Notes under the pieces: generated by a model
Database searches by the model: none
What the model saw: only the letters and a program-made list of their open reading frames with translations
What the model was told of the DNA's origin: nothing
Origin: Bacteroidia bacterium
GTDB taxonomy: Bacteria; Bacteroidota; Bacteroidia; Bacteroidales; VadinHA17
Length of the DNA: 41,319 nucleotides
NCBI GenBank assembly: GCA_026391555.1
Contig: JAPLEB010000099.1
Span: forward strand, 1 to 41,319
Reading direction: 5' to 3'
Part shown: positions 18,202-27,848 of the stretch, one piece after another
How positions within the stretch are numbered: the first letter of the stretch is position 1
Layout: every line of letters begins with the position of its first letter
Program-made: the position numbers and the translations under genes

Positions 18202-18867
18202 TCAGACAATTAATTTTCCTTCCTTGAGCCTTAATCGTCGCGACATTTTTTTTGCCAGATCAACCGAATGAGTGGCAAGAATTAGCGTTATGCCATATTC
18301 TCTGTTCATTTCAAGAAGAAGCTCCCCGAGAATATCAGCATTCTTTGCGTCCAGTGAACCTGTGGGTTCATCGGCAAGCAGTATTGAAGGATTATTGGCT
18401 AATGCTCTCACCAGTGCCACACGCTGTGCTTCTCCTCCTGATATTTGGAATGGATATTTGCCGGCCAAATCAGAAATACCGGTCTTTTCCATAAGTTTGT
18501 TTATGTGCTGCTCTCTCTTTGCAAGTTCATCGCTTGAATATCTTGCAGCAAGCAAAGGAAGAAGTATGTTCTCCGATACAGTCAGATATGGTAGTAATAA
18601 ATGATCCTGGAAAACAAACCCGATATTCCTGTTTCTGTAAACAGCCGACTCATCGTCATTAAATTTAGCAATTGAAGCACCCTTGAAAGTGATCTCCCCG
18701 TTATCTGGTTTATCGAGCAGACCGATAATATTCATCAGTGTTGTTTTGCCTGAACCAGAAGGTCCCATTATTGCAATTAAATCAGCCTCATTAACATCAA
18801 AACTGAGATTATCAAGCACTAAACCTCTCTGAGTGAATGATTTTGATATGTTTCTAATTGCAAGCAT
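18202..18867 (-). CDS. ABC transporter ATPase, LolD/MacB type
   Basis: 221 residues, a single nucleotide-binding domain. Walker A GPSGSGKTT (35-43), Q-loop QDHLLLP (about 87-93), signature ISGGEAQRV (142-150), Walker B ILLADEPTGSLD (162-173) and switch His in LATHS are all intact. The DEPTGSLDA form is typical of the MacB/LolD/FtsE clade. It energises the duplicated permease encoded just downstream. The start is 86 bases after the GT4 stop, in a gap with a degenerate intergenic repeat, so it may form a separate transcription unit from the redox operon. Confidence 0.94.
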   Translation of the reverse strand: MLAIRNISKSFTQRGLVLDNLSFDVNEADLIAIMGPSGSGKTTLMNIIGLLDKPDNGEITFKGASIAKFNDDESAVYRNRNIGFVFQDHLLLPYLTVSENILLPLLAARYSSDELAKREQHINKLMEKTGISDLAGKYPFQISGGEAQRVALVRALANNPSILLADEPTGSLDAKNADILGELLLEMNREYGITLILATHSVDLAKKMSRRLRLKEGKLIV

Positions 18868-18913
18868 ATTAGTATTTCTAATGTATATTCAAGATTTTCT
18901 TTGTGATTTTTTT

Positions 18914-18940
18914 TGCCACGAGACACAAAGAATTCACAAG
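18914..18940. repeat. Degenerate short intergenic repeat
   Basis: The stretch TGCCACGAGACACAAAG followed by AATTCACAAG resembles a short sequence (CCACGAAGACACAAAG-like) that recurs between genes in many Bacteroidota genomes. Only this copy is in the window, so the repeat status rests on general recollection, not on comparison here. Confidence 0.3.
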
Positions 18941-18953
18941 GGAATACATTTAA

Positions 18954-20249
18954 TCATTTTGAAATGACTCCATTATAAACTTCTGATAAACCTTCAGACA
19001 TTTTATCGAGTGAAAGTTCTTCTGTTACTTTTTTTCGTCCATTCTTCCCAAATTGTTCACGTAGGTTATTATCCTTAAATAATTTCAACAGGTTAGCTGA
19101 TAATTCTGAAACGGTATCAGGTGAATAGGTAATTCCTCCTTCTGTCTTTTCAATTAATTCAGGAAATGCGCCTGTTGCAGGCTGAACAACAGGAATACCT
19201 GCTGTATTGGCTTCAAGAATATAGAGACCGTAACCATCATGTTTTCTGACAGGGACACTCATTATATCGATATTGCTGAAAAATTCCTGTTTACTGTTAC
19301 CCTGGAATTCAGGATAAATTCTAATAAAGGTTTTAAGTCCATGTGCTTTTATTTTCTTTATCTGGTCAGCTATGAAGGGTTTATCATCATCGGTATATCC
19401 CCCTGATACATGAAGTGTTAGCCCGGGTAAACTGTTTCCTGATCTGAGTTCAATTAATGCGTCAACAAGTTTGTCAAATCCATTCTGAGAGCTGATCCGG
19501 CAATAATACCCGACTGCCGGGTAATTATTTCTTTTTTGGACAATGTTTAAGTTTCCGGAATCAATTCCAAGGGGAATAACATGAAAGTTTTTACCGGAAA
19601 TTCCGGTTTTCGATATAAACAATTCCTTATAATAGTTGCTGGGTGTTACAAAGGCATCAACATTTACTGCCTCTTTTGATATTAATTTCCAGGCTTTTGA
19701 CTGATAAGGCTCAGCCATCTCATCAATCCAGTCATCCTCATTGAGTAGGGAGCAGACAATTTTTACATCCATTCTTTTTTTGAGTTGATGGGCCAGCCCT
19801 ATAATGAGTGCATTTGACAAATGGATAATATCAGGTTTCCCATCCTTAGTAAGGTACTTAATGAGCCGTTGTAATTCTTTTTCAGGAAAGACATTTTCTC
19901 CTCTTATCATGTTTAATGTCAGGTCTTCAAGCCCTTCGGTACGTGTCGTTCCAGCCCGGCGCGCAGCCATTTTCAGCAAGAGAGCAGAGTCAAAAAATTT
20001 ATCAAAGAATACGGGCATATTCCTGAATAATGGAACTTTCTCTCTCAGGTACATCGATATAGCACCAAAGAAAACATTTTTGCCAAGGCCGGTTTCAATA
20101 TTAGTCTTGTCCGGTGGCAGATATAATGGTATAGCAGTGGCAGTAATCCCGCGAACCTTGCGGATTGCTCTAAGGTAAATCATGTCGCGATAACAATTAC
20201 CACAATAAAATGATCCCCCGGAACCTGTTATCAAATATACAATTTTCAT
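18954..20249 (-). CDS. GT4-family glycosyltransferase
   Basis: 431 residues. GT-B fold with an N-terminal acceptor domain that starts KIVYLITGSGGSFYCGNC and a C-terminal donor domain holding YYCRISSQNGFDKLVDAL and the GT4 nucleotide-sugar motif EANTAGIPVVQPATGAFPELI (read as E-x7-E spaced Glu residues). It transfers a sugar from a nucleotide donor; acceptor unknown. Its ATG overlaps the stop of the upstream propeller gene by 4 bases, so it is translationally coupled to a redox operon, an odd place for a glycosyltransferase. It could glycosylate one of the exported proteins or an envelope glycan, but nothing in the sequence proves this. Confidence 0.9.
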   Translation of the reverse strand: MKIVYLITGSGGSFYCGNCYRDMIYLRAIRKVRGITATAIPLYLPPDKTNIETGLGKNVFFGAISMYLREKVPLFRNMPVFFDKFFDSALLLKMAARRAGTTRTEGLEDLTLNMIRGENVFPEKELQRLIKYLTKDGKPDIIHLSNALIIGLAHQLKKRMDVKIVCSLLNEDDWIDEMAEPYQSKAWKLISKEAVNVDAFVTPSNYYKELFISKTGISGKNFHVIPLGIDSGNLNIVQKRNNYPAVGYYCRISSQNGFDKLVDALIELRSGNSLPGLTLHVSGGYTDDDKPFIADQIKKIKAHGLKTFIRIYPEFQGNSKQEFFSNIDIMSVPVRKHDGYGLYILEANTAGIPVVQPATGAFPELIEKTEGGITYSPDTVSELSANLLKLFKDNNLREQFGKNGRKKVTEELSLDKMSEGLSEVYNGVISK

Positions 20250-21376
20250 TTTTTCAAAACTGTTTTTTCTGCGAATGAAAACAACCTTCCATCTTCAGTC
20301 AGGATGTAAAACTTTCCTTTTATTATCGCAGGAGAGCTACTAATAGGTGTTCCAGCATTGAAACTCCAAAGTTTTTTTCCATCAGCCAATCCGAGAATAT
20401 AAATATGGCCATCCATACCGGTAAAAAGGATTTTTGTGGATGTTATTACGGCAGAACCTGTTATGGGACCATTGGTTCTGTATTTCCATAATAATTTTCC
20501 ATCAGAAGCATTGTAACAATAAAGGTATTTATCTTCACTTCCAACTACAACTGAATTATTCCCAATTGCCGGAACATCCATAATTGCACCGGAATCTTCA
20601 CCAGGCGAAATTCTCCAGACTATTTTTTTGGATATTAAGTTTAAACAATAAATGGTGCCGTCATAATCTCCGAAATATGCCAAATCGTGTGAAAGGGCAG
20701 GAGAAGCGGCGATATAAACACCTATGTTGATTGTATCTTTTTGTTTCCCTGTCAATGGCTCAACTATCCTTATCAGACCATCGCATCCGCCGAATATTAT
20801 CTTTCCGTTAAGAATAGCTGGCGTTCCGTTTATGTAATTTTCAGTCTCAACTTTCCAGAGAGATTTCCCGGTTTCAGGATCAACGCAATGGAGGAAATAA
20901 TCATAACTTCCTACTACGATTCCTGATTTATTGCCTGCCATCCAAAAATTTGCCGATCCTGCAATCTGGTTATCTGTAGTATATGACCAAAGTAACTTAC
21001 CGGTAACCTTTTCAACAGCTCTAAGCACACCATCGGTTGAGCCAAAAATTATTTTTTTACCAAAAACAATAGGAGCGGCATCAATCGCGCTACCGGCTTC
21101 ATACCGCCATTTAATCTTTCCCTCAGCACCCACTGCAATCAAAGTACCCTTATCGTTTCCAAAAAATACAGTTCCTTCGCTGATAACCGGTGACGATTTT
21201 GTTTTGGCACTTGTTGAGATGCTCCATAAAAGTTGCGGAGCAACAGGAAGTTCAAATTCAGATTTACCTGAAAGATCAGTGTTCCCCCTGAATAAAGGCC
21301 ATTCATCGTCTCCTGACTGTGCTTCTATATAGGAAAAGTATAATAAGAAAAGGGTGATTAGTAAAGAGTGTCTCAT
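20246..21376 (-). CDS. Secreted PQQ-fold beta-propeller protein
   Basis: 376 residues. Signal peptide about 1-19 (FLLYFSYIEAQ), then WPLFRGN and about seven to eight repeats of roughly 40 residues with the tryptophan-docking pattern (GKLLWSY, GKSLWKV, GKLLWKY, GKKLWSF). This is the PQQ-like/BamB-type propeller. No cytochrome-c motif, adjacent-Cys ring or other catalytic features of true quinoprotein dehydrogenases are seen, so PQQ binding is not implied. The gene sits 10 bases after the HydA-like gene and overlaps the GT4 gene by 4, firmly inside the operon. Likely periplasmic; role in the redox system unknown. Confidence 0.88.
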   Translation of the reverse strand: MRHSLLITLFLLYFSYIEAQSGDDEWPLFRGNTDLSGKSEFELPVAPQLLWSISTSAKTKSSPVISEGTVFFGNDKGTLIAVGAEGKIKWRYEAGSAIDAAPIVFGKKIIFGSTDGVLRAVEKVTGKLLWSYTTDNQIAGSANFWMAGNKSGIVVGSYDYFLHCVDPETGKSLWKVETENYINGTPAILNGKIIFGGCDGLIRIVEPLTGKQKDTINIGVYIAASPALSHDLAYFGDYDGTIYCLNLISKKIVWRISPGEDSGAIMDVPAIGNNSVVVGSEDKYLYCYNASDGKLLWKYRTNGPITGSAVITSTKILFTGMDGHIYILGLADGKKLWSFNAGTPISSSPAIIKGKFYILTEDGRLFSFAEKTVLKK

Positions 21377-21386
21377 TAAATATTAA

Positions 21387-22478
21387 TTACTTCATTTGAC
21401 TTAATGCACCTGTCGGACAAATCGCAATAACTTCTTTGCTTCTGTTTTTCAATATGTTATCGAATTCTTCAGTAAGCGGTTCTGATATTATGCTCACGAA
21501 TCCTCTATGCATAAAGCAGAGAGCAGGTTCTTCCTTCAATTCTTCGCATAACCTGACACAAAGACCACATTTTATACATTTTGTATTTTCAAATATCAGG
21601 CCGGTGTTATGATTTATCTTTTTTGTAATAGGAGAATTAACGAGTTTTCCTCTTGGGTCTTTAATGGAAAATTCTTCTGCAAGGTCCCTTAACCTGCAAT
21701 CGTCAGCAGCACGGCAATCGCAATGCATGCAACTTTCTGCCTCGCCAACAGCAGAATTTTTATTAAGTATCTCCCTGGATCGAAGCACTTTACCTTTACA
21801 TTCTTTTAACCATTCCTGTAATTCTGTTTCTTCCAGTCTGCCAATGTGAGATGTGAACCGTTTAGGTAATTTCCCTTTTTTAGGTCCATTCTCTATAACT
21901 ATGTCATTATTATGATGTTGTTCGGCCATATCCTGAAACAGGTTATCCGGAATAATCCTTTGTGAAATAAACAATTGTAAATTCCGGATTGAAACAGGCA
22001 TATCAACTTTCTTTCTACGGCATGCATTCTCGCAATAGCCGGGGCATTTGGTACACATGATCCCGGCTGAATTAAGCTCTGACATGGAGAGTTTAATCGC
22101 AGCCTCAAAATCCTGTGCAGCTAAAAGTCTGTTCATCAAAGGGATATTGTAACCGGCAGGACAAACAATTTTGCATGGAGCTTCACATTCGGCCCGATGT
22201 TCTGCCAACAGAAGTTCAATGGCTTTTCTTCTCAGCGAAGTCACCTCTTCTCCGGAAATATCGATGTCCATACCTTCCTGAACCAAAGCTGAACATGATG
22301 GTATAAAACCATTTGTGCTGTTGTCTTTTACTATGCATACCATACATGAAGAATAATGAGGTAAACCATCCTTATGGCAAAGTGTAGGAATATTGAATCC
22401 TGCACTTTTGGCAACATCCAGAATGGTTAATCCTTCCGGAGCTTCAAAATAGATATTATTAATTTTTATCTTAACCAT
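21387..22478 (-). CDS. HydA/NuoG-like Fe-S electron-transfer subunit without catalytic domain
   Basis: 363 residues. An N-terminal [2Fe-2S] ferredoxin domain (C34, C45, C48, C62) is followed by a GltD-like cysteine-rich helical domain (C98, C102, C106, C142, C145, C149, C153), a further Cys group (C250, C253, C255, C261) and a C-terminal 4Fe-4S segment (C301, C304, C307, C311 and C354 in ICPTGAL). This corresponds to the N-terminal wiring of HydA, NuoG or NAD-linked formate dehydrogenase, but it stops before any H-cluster or molybdopterin domain. It should therefore relay electrons rather than carry out chemistry. The start overlaps the NuoEF-fusion gene by 8 bases, implying a stoichiometric complex with it. 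Confidence 0.85.
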   Translation of the reverse strand: MVKIKINNIYFEAPEGLTILDVAKSAGFNIPTLCHKDGLPHYSSCMVCIVKDNSTNGFIPSCSALVQEGMDIDISGEEVTSLRRKAIELLLAEHRAECEAPCKIVCPAGYNIPLMNRLLAAQDFEAAIKLSMSELNSAGIMCTKCPGYCENACRRKKVDMPVSIRNLQLFISQRIIPDNLFQDMAEQHHNNDIVIENGPKKGKLPKRFTSHIGRLEETELQEWLKECKGKVLRSREILNKNSAVGEAESCMHCDCRAADDCRLRDLAEEFSIKDPRGKLVNSPITKKINHNTGLIFENTKCIKCGLCVRLCEELKEEPALCFMHRGFVSIISEPLTEEFDNILKNRSKEVIAICPTGALSQMK

Positions 22479-24879
22479 TGATATTTATTATTTCAATAGC
22501 ATTCTCAGGACAAACAATTCTACAGTTGTCACATTTTGTACATAACTGATTATCAATTTCATGCTTTTCATAAGGGTTGAATGGAATAGCATTTACCGGA
22601 CATTCCTGTGAGCATTTGGTACAACCATTGCAATCATCAGTAACAACATATCTGATGAGATTTCTGCATTTTTTTGCAGGACAGAATCCCCGGGTATGAG
22701 CTTCATACTCATCCCTGAAATATCTAAGTCCAGTGAGCACAGGATTTGGAGAGGTTTTCCCAAGTCCGCATAAACTGCCGTCCTTTACAGATTTACAAAG
22801 ATTCTCTAGTTCATCTATATCAGAAAGAGCCGCTTTGCCTTCACTCAAACTGGTAATTATATTCAGCATCTGTGTAGTTCCAATTCTGCAAAATGTACAT
22901 TTTCCACATGACTGTTTATGAGTGAATGTAAGAAAATATTTTGCCATATCAACCATGCAGTCTGTATCGTCGAGTATAACCATTCCTCCCGATCCCATCA
23001 TTGCTCCCATTCTTGTAAGTTCTTCATAATCAATGGGTGTGTCAGCTTCACTTGCAGGAATACATCCACCTGAAGGTCCGCCAATCTGGACCGCTTTAAA
23101 CTTTCTGCCTTCAGCAACCCCATCACCAATCTTTTCAACTATCTCTCTTATTGTTATCCCCATAGGAACTTCAATAAGACCTCCTTTTGATATCTTACCG
23201 GCAAGAGCAAATACCTTCGTTCCCTTGCTCTTTTCAGTCCCTATCGATCTGAAAGTTTCAGCTCCGTTAGTAATGATCCATGGAACCAGTGAAAGAGTTT
23301 CAACATTATTAACTAGTGTAGGCTGGCCTCTGAAACCTTTCACAGCAGGGTAGGGTGGCCTTAAATGTGGAGTTCCGCGCTTACCTTCCAGTGAATATAT
23401 TAATGCAGTCTCTTCACCACAGACAAAGGCTCCGGCACCTTCAAAAATCTTTATATTAAATGAGAATCCGGAACCAGAAACACTTTCTCCCAAAATACCT
23501 TTTTCATAGCACTGTTTCAGAGCATTTCTGACCCTTGTAACCGCAAGCGGGTACTCTGCCCTGATATAAAAAATGCCTTCTTTAGAACCTGTTGCATAGC
23601 CAGCAATAATCATGCCTTCGACAACCCTGTACGGAAATGATTCCAGCAACATCCTGTCCATAAACGCACCCGGATCTCCTTCATCACCGTTGCAGACAAC
23701 ATATTTTAAATCACTGCTTGTCACCATAGAGATTCTCCATTTTTTGCCTGTCGGGAATCCTGCTCCACCTCTTCCTCGTAATCCACTTTCTGTTATAATA
23801 TCAACTATAGCATTCTGATCCAGTCTATTAAAACAGTGATTAAGCGCTTCAAAACCACCTGACAAACAATATTCTTCATAAGAATCCGGTGAAAGAACTC
23901 CACTGTTTTTTGTAGCAAGATGTACCTGATAATTCAGAAAGTTATTGAGATATTTTTCTCTCAACTCGCCCGGAATATTGATCTGGCTTGTTAGCTTATC
24001 ATCAGAAATAAAAGTATCAACCAGGTCATATATATTATGCTTTATTCTTTTGTTTATAGTTCTGGGCCTGATATGTTTAAGTAGTATCTCCTCAACCTGA
24101 TGTTTACTTACATTAGTATACCTTGAATTGATATTTTCTCTTGTAACAATTTCAAGTAAAGGTGTTTGGTTGCACACACCTACACAACCCACCGGCTTCA
24201 ATCGTATGTTGAGATCATACTTTTCTTTTATATCAACTATTTCAGAAAGAATCTCTTTGCTTCCGCCCGCGGCACAACAGGAACCTAAGCCAATCCTGAT
24301 TTCAGCATCAATATCTTTCGAATTATCATCACCATGCAGGCTATCGCTTTTATGACCGGAATTTAGAAAATCGCTTATGATCTCCTCTGTCTGTGTAGGC
24401 TTTACATGACCATAAGTTTTGCCATCGATCTGAACCACAGGTGCCAAAGTGCAACATCCCAGGCAAGCTACCTCTTCAATTGAAAATAGATTGTCAGCAG
24501 AAGTATTCCTTGTATCATCTATTTTAAGCACCCTTTTAAATGCATCGGAAATCAAAGGAGCTCCTTTAACATGGCAGGCGGTTCCTGCACAAATTTTTAT
24601 TGTGTGTTTGCCGGCAGGAATATGCCGAAACTGCGAATAAAATGTTGAGACACCCGATATCTGTTCAGGAGTGATCTCAGTAATTTTACAAATATGTTTA
24701 AGCGCTTCGGAAGGAAGATAATTCAGCTTTTTCTGAACCTCCTGTAGGATCAGAATCACTTTTTCAGGCCCTCTGCCGGTCATTTCAACTACTTCTTCAA
24801 CTACTGCAGTAATTTCATCAACATCAGTTTGTTGGCAGTTGCACCCTTCGGTCATAATATTTATCTCCGCATCTTTCAA
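22471..24879 (-). CDS. Fused NuoE/NuoF (HydC/HydB-like) NADH flavo-iron-sulfur protein
   Basis: 802 residues. Domains in order: NuoE/HydC-like thioredoxin-fold [2Fe-2S] (about 20-175; C97, C102, C139, C143); a second thioredoxin-like [2Fe-2S] (about 195-270; C201/C202, C232, C236); NuoF flavin domain with GRGGAGFPTGKKW (369-381) for FMN and GAGAFVCGEETAL (481-493) for NADH; SLBB; the N3-type [4Fe-4S] (C658, C661, C664, C704); the C733/C738 pair typical of HydB; and two C-terminal [4Fe-4S] clusters (C750-C760, C780-C790). This is HydB with HydC fused in front, the diaphorase core of bifurcating HydABC-type complexes. It oxidises or reduces NAD(P)H in the cytosol. Overlaps with both neighbouring genes (4 and 8 bases) show tight coupling. 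Confidence 0.92.
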   Translation of the reverse strand: MKDAEINIMTEGCNCQQTDVDEITAVVEEVVEMTGRGPEKVILILQEVQKKLNYLPSEALKHICKITEITPEQISGVSTFYSQFRHIPAGKHTIKICAGTACHVKGAPLISDAFKRVLKIDDTRNTSADNLFSIEEVACLGCCTLAPVVQIDGKTYGHVKPTQTEEIISDFLNSGHKSDSLHGDDNSKDIDAEIRIGLGSCCAAGGSKEILSEIVDIKEKYDLNIRLKPVGCVGVCNQTPLLEIVTRENINSRYTNVSKHQVEEILLKHIRPRTINKRIKHNIYDLVDTFISDDKLTSQINIPGELREKYLNNFLNYQVHLATKNSGVLSPDSYEEYCLSGGFEALNHCFNRLDQNAIVDIITESGLRGRGGAGFPTGKKWRISMVTSSDLKYVVCNGDEGDPGAFMDRMLLESFPYRVVEGMIIAGYATGSKEGIFYIRAEYPLAVTRVRNALKQCYEKGILGESVSGSGFSFNIKIFEGAGAFVCGEETALIYSLEGKRGTPHLRPPYPAVKGFRGQPTLVNNVETLSLVPWIITNGAETFRSIGTEKSKGTKVFALAGKISKGGLIEVPMGITIREIVEKIGDGVAEGRKFKAVQIGGPSGGCIPASEADTPIDYEELTRMGAMMGSGGMVILDDTDCMVDMAKYFLTFTHKQSCGKCTFCRIGTTQMLNIITSLSEGKAALSDIDELENLCKSVKDGSLCGLGKTSPNPVLTGLRYFRDEYEAHTRGFCPAKKCRNLIRYVVTDDCNGCTKCSQECPVNAIPFNPYEKHEIDNQLCTKCDNCRIVCPENAIEIINING

Positions 24880-26570
24880 TTATTCGAAATGCAATAAAGG
24901 TTTTTCTTTCCTCTAATATAAATTTTCTTATCAGAAAATGCAGGTGTACAATCGGTCCTTTCCCCCAAAGCTGCTTCCGCCACAAGCTGAAATTCTGATT
25001 TGGCTTTCACAATGTGCATAACACCACTTCTGTCAAGAAGATAAACCATATCATCAGCTATAATAGGTGAAGAATAAAACTGATCCATAAAATAATGTGT
25101 CCAAAGAGTATCACCTTTTCCTGAATTGTAGCAGGCAACATCACCATTCCCTGTAGAAATGAATAAAAAATCATCAGTAGCGACAGGGCTGGAAACATCC
25201 GGAGTATAGGTGTTATCTTCCCATATTATTGATGCTCCTGTACCAGGTTTGACCGCAGCAAGTTTAGCATAATCAGTTACTGCAAAAGCCATAGTGCTGT
25301 TTACTGCTACCGATGGAGCAACATCGCCGGTAAGGCATTCTATTGCCCATAATTCCTTGCCAGTTGACGGATCATAACTGCTGACCATTGGATTTCCATT
25401 AAGAATCACCTGTGGTTTGCCTTCGAAATATGCCAGTACAGGGGATGACCAGACAGCACGTCCCTGCCGCAGGGTTTCCCACTTCTGTTCACCTGTTTCA
25501 ATATCAAACCCTATTAACGATATCTTTACTTCACTATCGTATTGAACGAGCAGCAGATTTTGATAAATTATCAGGGAAGAGGAATATCCATAAATACTTT
25601 CGGGAACGCCTATGTTTTTTGCCCATTTCTGCTTTCCATCCATGTCGAAGCAAATAAGGGTGCCATTTGCAAAAATTGCACATACTTCTTTGCCATTTGT
25701 AGCCACAGTTGATACTGCAAGGCCGGCTTCCTGATCCATTTTTGGTAACACTGTTGGTTCTCCGGGAATATTTGATGCAGAGCCAATCCACAGAATATCA
25801 CCAGTTTTTTTATTAATACAATAAACTTCACACTCCATATCCTGAGCTCCGGTAATAAAAATCTTATCGCCCCATATAACCGGAGAACTCTTTCCTTGTT
25901 TGGGTATCTGAATTTTCCAGTGTATGTTTTTTCCGGCAACACCATCCCATTCGGTTGGATAACCGCTTCCTCCGGCTACTCCACGACTATCCTGGCCACG
26001 AAAAAACGGGAAATTTGTTTTATCAGGTTTTGGGGCAGTTTTGTTACCTTTTTCTTCTGTATTGGCAGAGGTACCTGATTTCCCCGAGAGATCAGGAAGG
26101 TCGGTACGGAGAATAAATGAAGCTATTATAGCTGTTAAGGAAATAACAGAAGCAGTTGTTATAAGATATTTTCTGCTCTTTTTTTGTTGAAGAGAAGGAT
26201 TATATTTTGTTCCGGGGAGGATAGGGTTCAGTTTTTCATGGTTTGAAATGAGTCTCTGACAAAAAATGAAGACGATAGCGCCAGCCAGCAGAAGGTATGA
26301 GCCTGTTTCAGCCTGCCATCTTGAAGAAAAGTAAGCTTTCCTGGCCATTAGATCCAATGCTCTTACCTGCTCAGCTTTTGCAGCATCAGCCGGATCCTTA
26401 TCGTACTGATCCTTAACTGAAAGCAATACCGGATTGTCTAAAGGATTAATGGTTTTCAATTGTATCAGGCTGAATATCATTGTCAAAGCAACAACAAGAG
26501 TAAAACCTCCCGCTACCTGGCTGATCCCCTTAAGAATACTGATATCTTTTTCAGTTAAGTTTAGCTTCAT
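24876..26570 (-). CDS. Membrane-anchored PQQ-fold beta-propeller protein
   Basis: 564 residues. Three membrane helices (about 15-37, 90-108, 135-153) precede a linker rich in Lys, Thr and Asn and then a PQQ-like propeller (about 185-564) beginning FPFFRGQDSRG. Blade motifs include GDILWIG, GEQKWET and GKELWAI. The propeller should face the periplasm. No haem-binding motif or adjacent-Cys ring was noted. The gene starts one base after the stop of the NapH-like gene and overlaps the NuoEF-fusion start by four, so an anchored propeller is produced together with both the membrane and the cytosolic redox parts. It may be a docking scaffold between them; this is inference. Confidence 0.88.
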   Translation of the reverse strand: MKLNLTEKDISILKGISQVAGGFTLVVALTMIFSLIQLKTINPLDNPVLLSVKDQYDKDPADAAKAEQVRALDLMARKAYFSSRWQAETGSYLLLAGAIVFIFCQRLISNHEKLNPILPGTKYNPSLQQKKSRKYLITTASVISLTAIIASFILRTDLPDLSGKSGTSANTEEKGNKTAPKPDKTNFPFFRGQDSRGVAGGSGYPTEWDGVAGKNIHWKIQIPKQGKSSPVIWGDKIFITGAQDMECEVYCINKKTGDILWIGSASNIPGEPTVLPKMDQEAGLAVSTVATNGKEVCAIFANGTLICFDMDGKQKWAKNIGVPESIYGYSSSLIIYQNLLLVQYDSEVKISLIGFDIETGEQKWETLRQGRAVWSSPVLAYFEGKPQVILNGNPMVSSYDPSTGKELWAIECLTGDVAPSVAVNSTMAFAVTDYAKLAAVKPGTGASIIWEDNTYTPDVSSPVATDDFLFISTGNGDVACYNSGKGDTLWTHYFMDQFYSSPIIADDMVYLLDRSGVMHIVKAKSEFQLVAEAALGERTDCTPAFSDKKIYIRGKKNLYCISNN

Positions 26571-26571
26571 T

Positions 26572-27837
26572 CTAAGCTTTTATTATAATAGGACAATATT
26601 TAAAACACCTCCCGCAACTATAACACTTTCCCTGATGTGGTTTGTATTCATTTATCTTACTTTTGATTGTAAGAGATATCATTCCGATTACGAAGGAAAT
26701 CCCCAGGAACACACCTGCCCAGGGAGAGGCTTTTCTGAACCGGCTGATGATTATTTCTTCTTCCGTAAATAATTCTGCTTCTGTTTTTCCCGATTCTTTA
26801 AATGCAACCACAGCTTTTGAAACAGATTCAATTCCTGTTTCCTTTTCAATTCTAATCTCTCTTGCCAGGTTGACATTACTGTTTACACCTGCCAGAGCAG
26901 GAGCAAGGTTGTATAAGATATAAGCACCTGCTATCGTGAATAGTGGCATAAGCAGGAAGTATAATATGAACCGCTTTCTCGGTTTTTCAGGTTCTTCCCT
27001 TTTTTGATCTGTCCCGGAAGGAATTATAGCATTATAAGGACAAGCCTCTTCACAAAGTCTGCAATTTGTACATTCTGCGGGAGTTATTGTAAGATGCTTA
27101 CCGGCAAACCTGGAAAAAACATTTAGTAAAACGCCGTAAGGGCAGAGGTATCTGCAATACGGCCTGTTAACAAATATACCCGCTAAGAGCAAAAGGGCAC
27201 CAAAGATTATCATTGTATAAGGTGCATCGAGTCTGAAAATCCCAACGAAAGGATCGTATCGGCAAATTATAAACTGACTGTTTGTAGAGGCAAAAAGTAT
27301 TGCAAGAGCCAAATAAATGAATGGAACTGATGCAAAAATAATCTCTGCTGTTTTTGGAAGTTTGACTGGTTTAAACCCGGTGAGTTCCTGAATAGCTCCA
27401 AGGGGACATACCCCCGCGCAAAATACCCGCCCGTAAGCAAGAGCAAAAAGAAGAGGGATTATAAAGAATAACAGGGCAGAGAGAGGAATTGTATAGCTAT
27501 CGTTGAAAAGCGCCAGCGAAACATTCTGCACCGATCCAACGGAACAGATGCAACCCTGTCTGTAAAATCCAAAATATGCAAGGGAAAACACTGACATCCA
27601 AATCAATCCCTGTCGTGAACGCTTTTTCAATGCCAGCCAGGTGGTTATTGTCAAAGCAACGAGCAAAACAGCAACATCAAAGTATTCCCACATCGGTCCG
27701 CGCTGGTTAGGGAGCTGATTGGCAGGGTAGGTATAACCTGATTCAAATTCAGGTCGGGGAAACCTTTGTTGCGCAAACAGTATTGATTGCCATGCAAATA
27801 GGAATATCAGGATAATATATGGAACAAACTTCTTCAA
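26572..27837 (-). CDS. NapH/NosR-like membrane iron-sulfur protein
   Basis: 421 residues. A leader or helix at 1-22, then about six more helices. Family motifs are present: GCICSVGS (C96, C98), FCAGVCPLGAIQEL (C140, C144), ICRYDPFVGIFR (C192), and YCRYLCPYGVLLN (C228, C232). One ferredoxin-type cluster follows (C256, C259, C262, C266) and another at the C-terminus (C405, C408, C411, C415). NapH and NosR relatives pass electrons between quinol or soluble carriers and periplasmic proteins. The cysteine set suggests up to two cytosolic [4Fe-4S] clusters plus membrane-edge sites. It lies between the exported ferredoxin gene (11 bases) and the anchored propeller gene (1 base), so it is the obvious membrane conduit of this operon. 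Confidence 0.88.
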   Translation of the reverse strand: MKKFVPYIILIFLFAWQSILFAQQRFPRPEFESGYTYPANQLPNQRGPMWEYFDVAVLLVALTITTWLALKKRSRQGLIWMSVFSLAYFGFYRQGCICSVGSVQNVSLALFNDSYTIPLSALLFFIIPLLFALAYGRVFCAGVCPLGAIQELTGFKPVKLPKTAEIIFASVPFIYLALAILFASTNSQFIICRYDPFVGIFRLDAPYTMIIFGALLLLAGIFVNRPYCRYLCPYGVLLNVFSRFAGKHLTITPAECTNCRLCEEACPYNAIIPSGTDQKREEPEKPRKRFILYFLLMPLFTIAGAYILYNLAPALAGVNSNVNLAREIRIEKETGIESVSKAVVAFKESGKTEAELFTEEEIIISRFRKASPWAGVFLGISFVIGMISLTIKSKINEYKPHQGKCYSCGRCFKYCPIIIKA

Positions 27838-27848
27838 CTTTTATCTTT

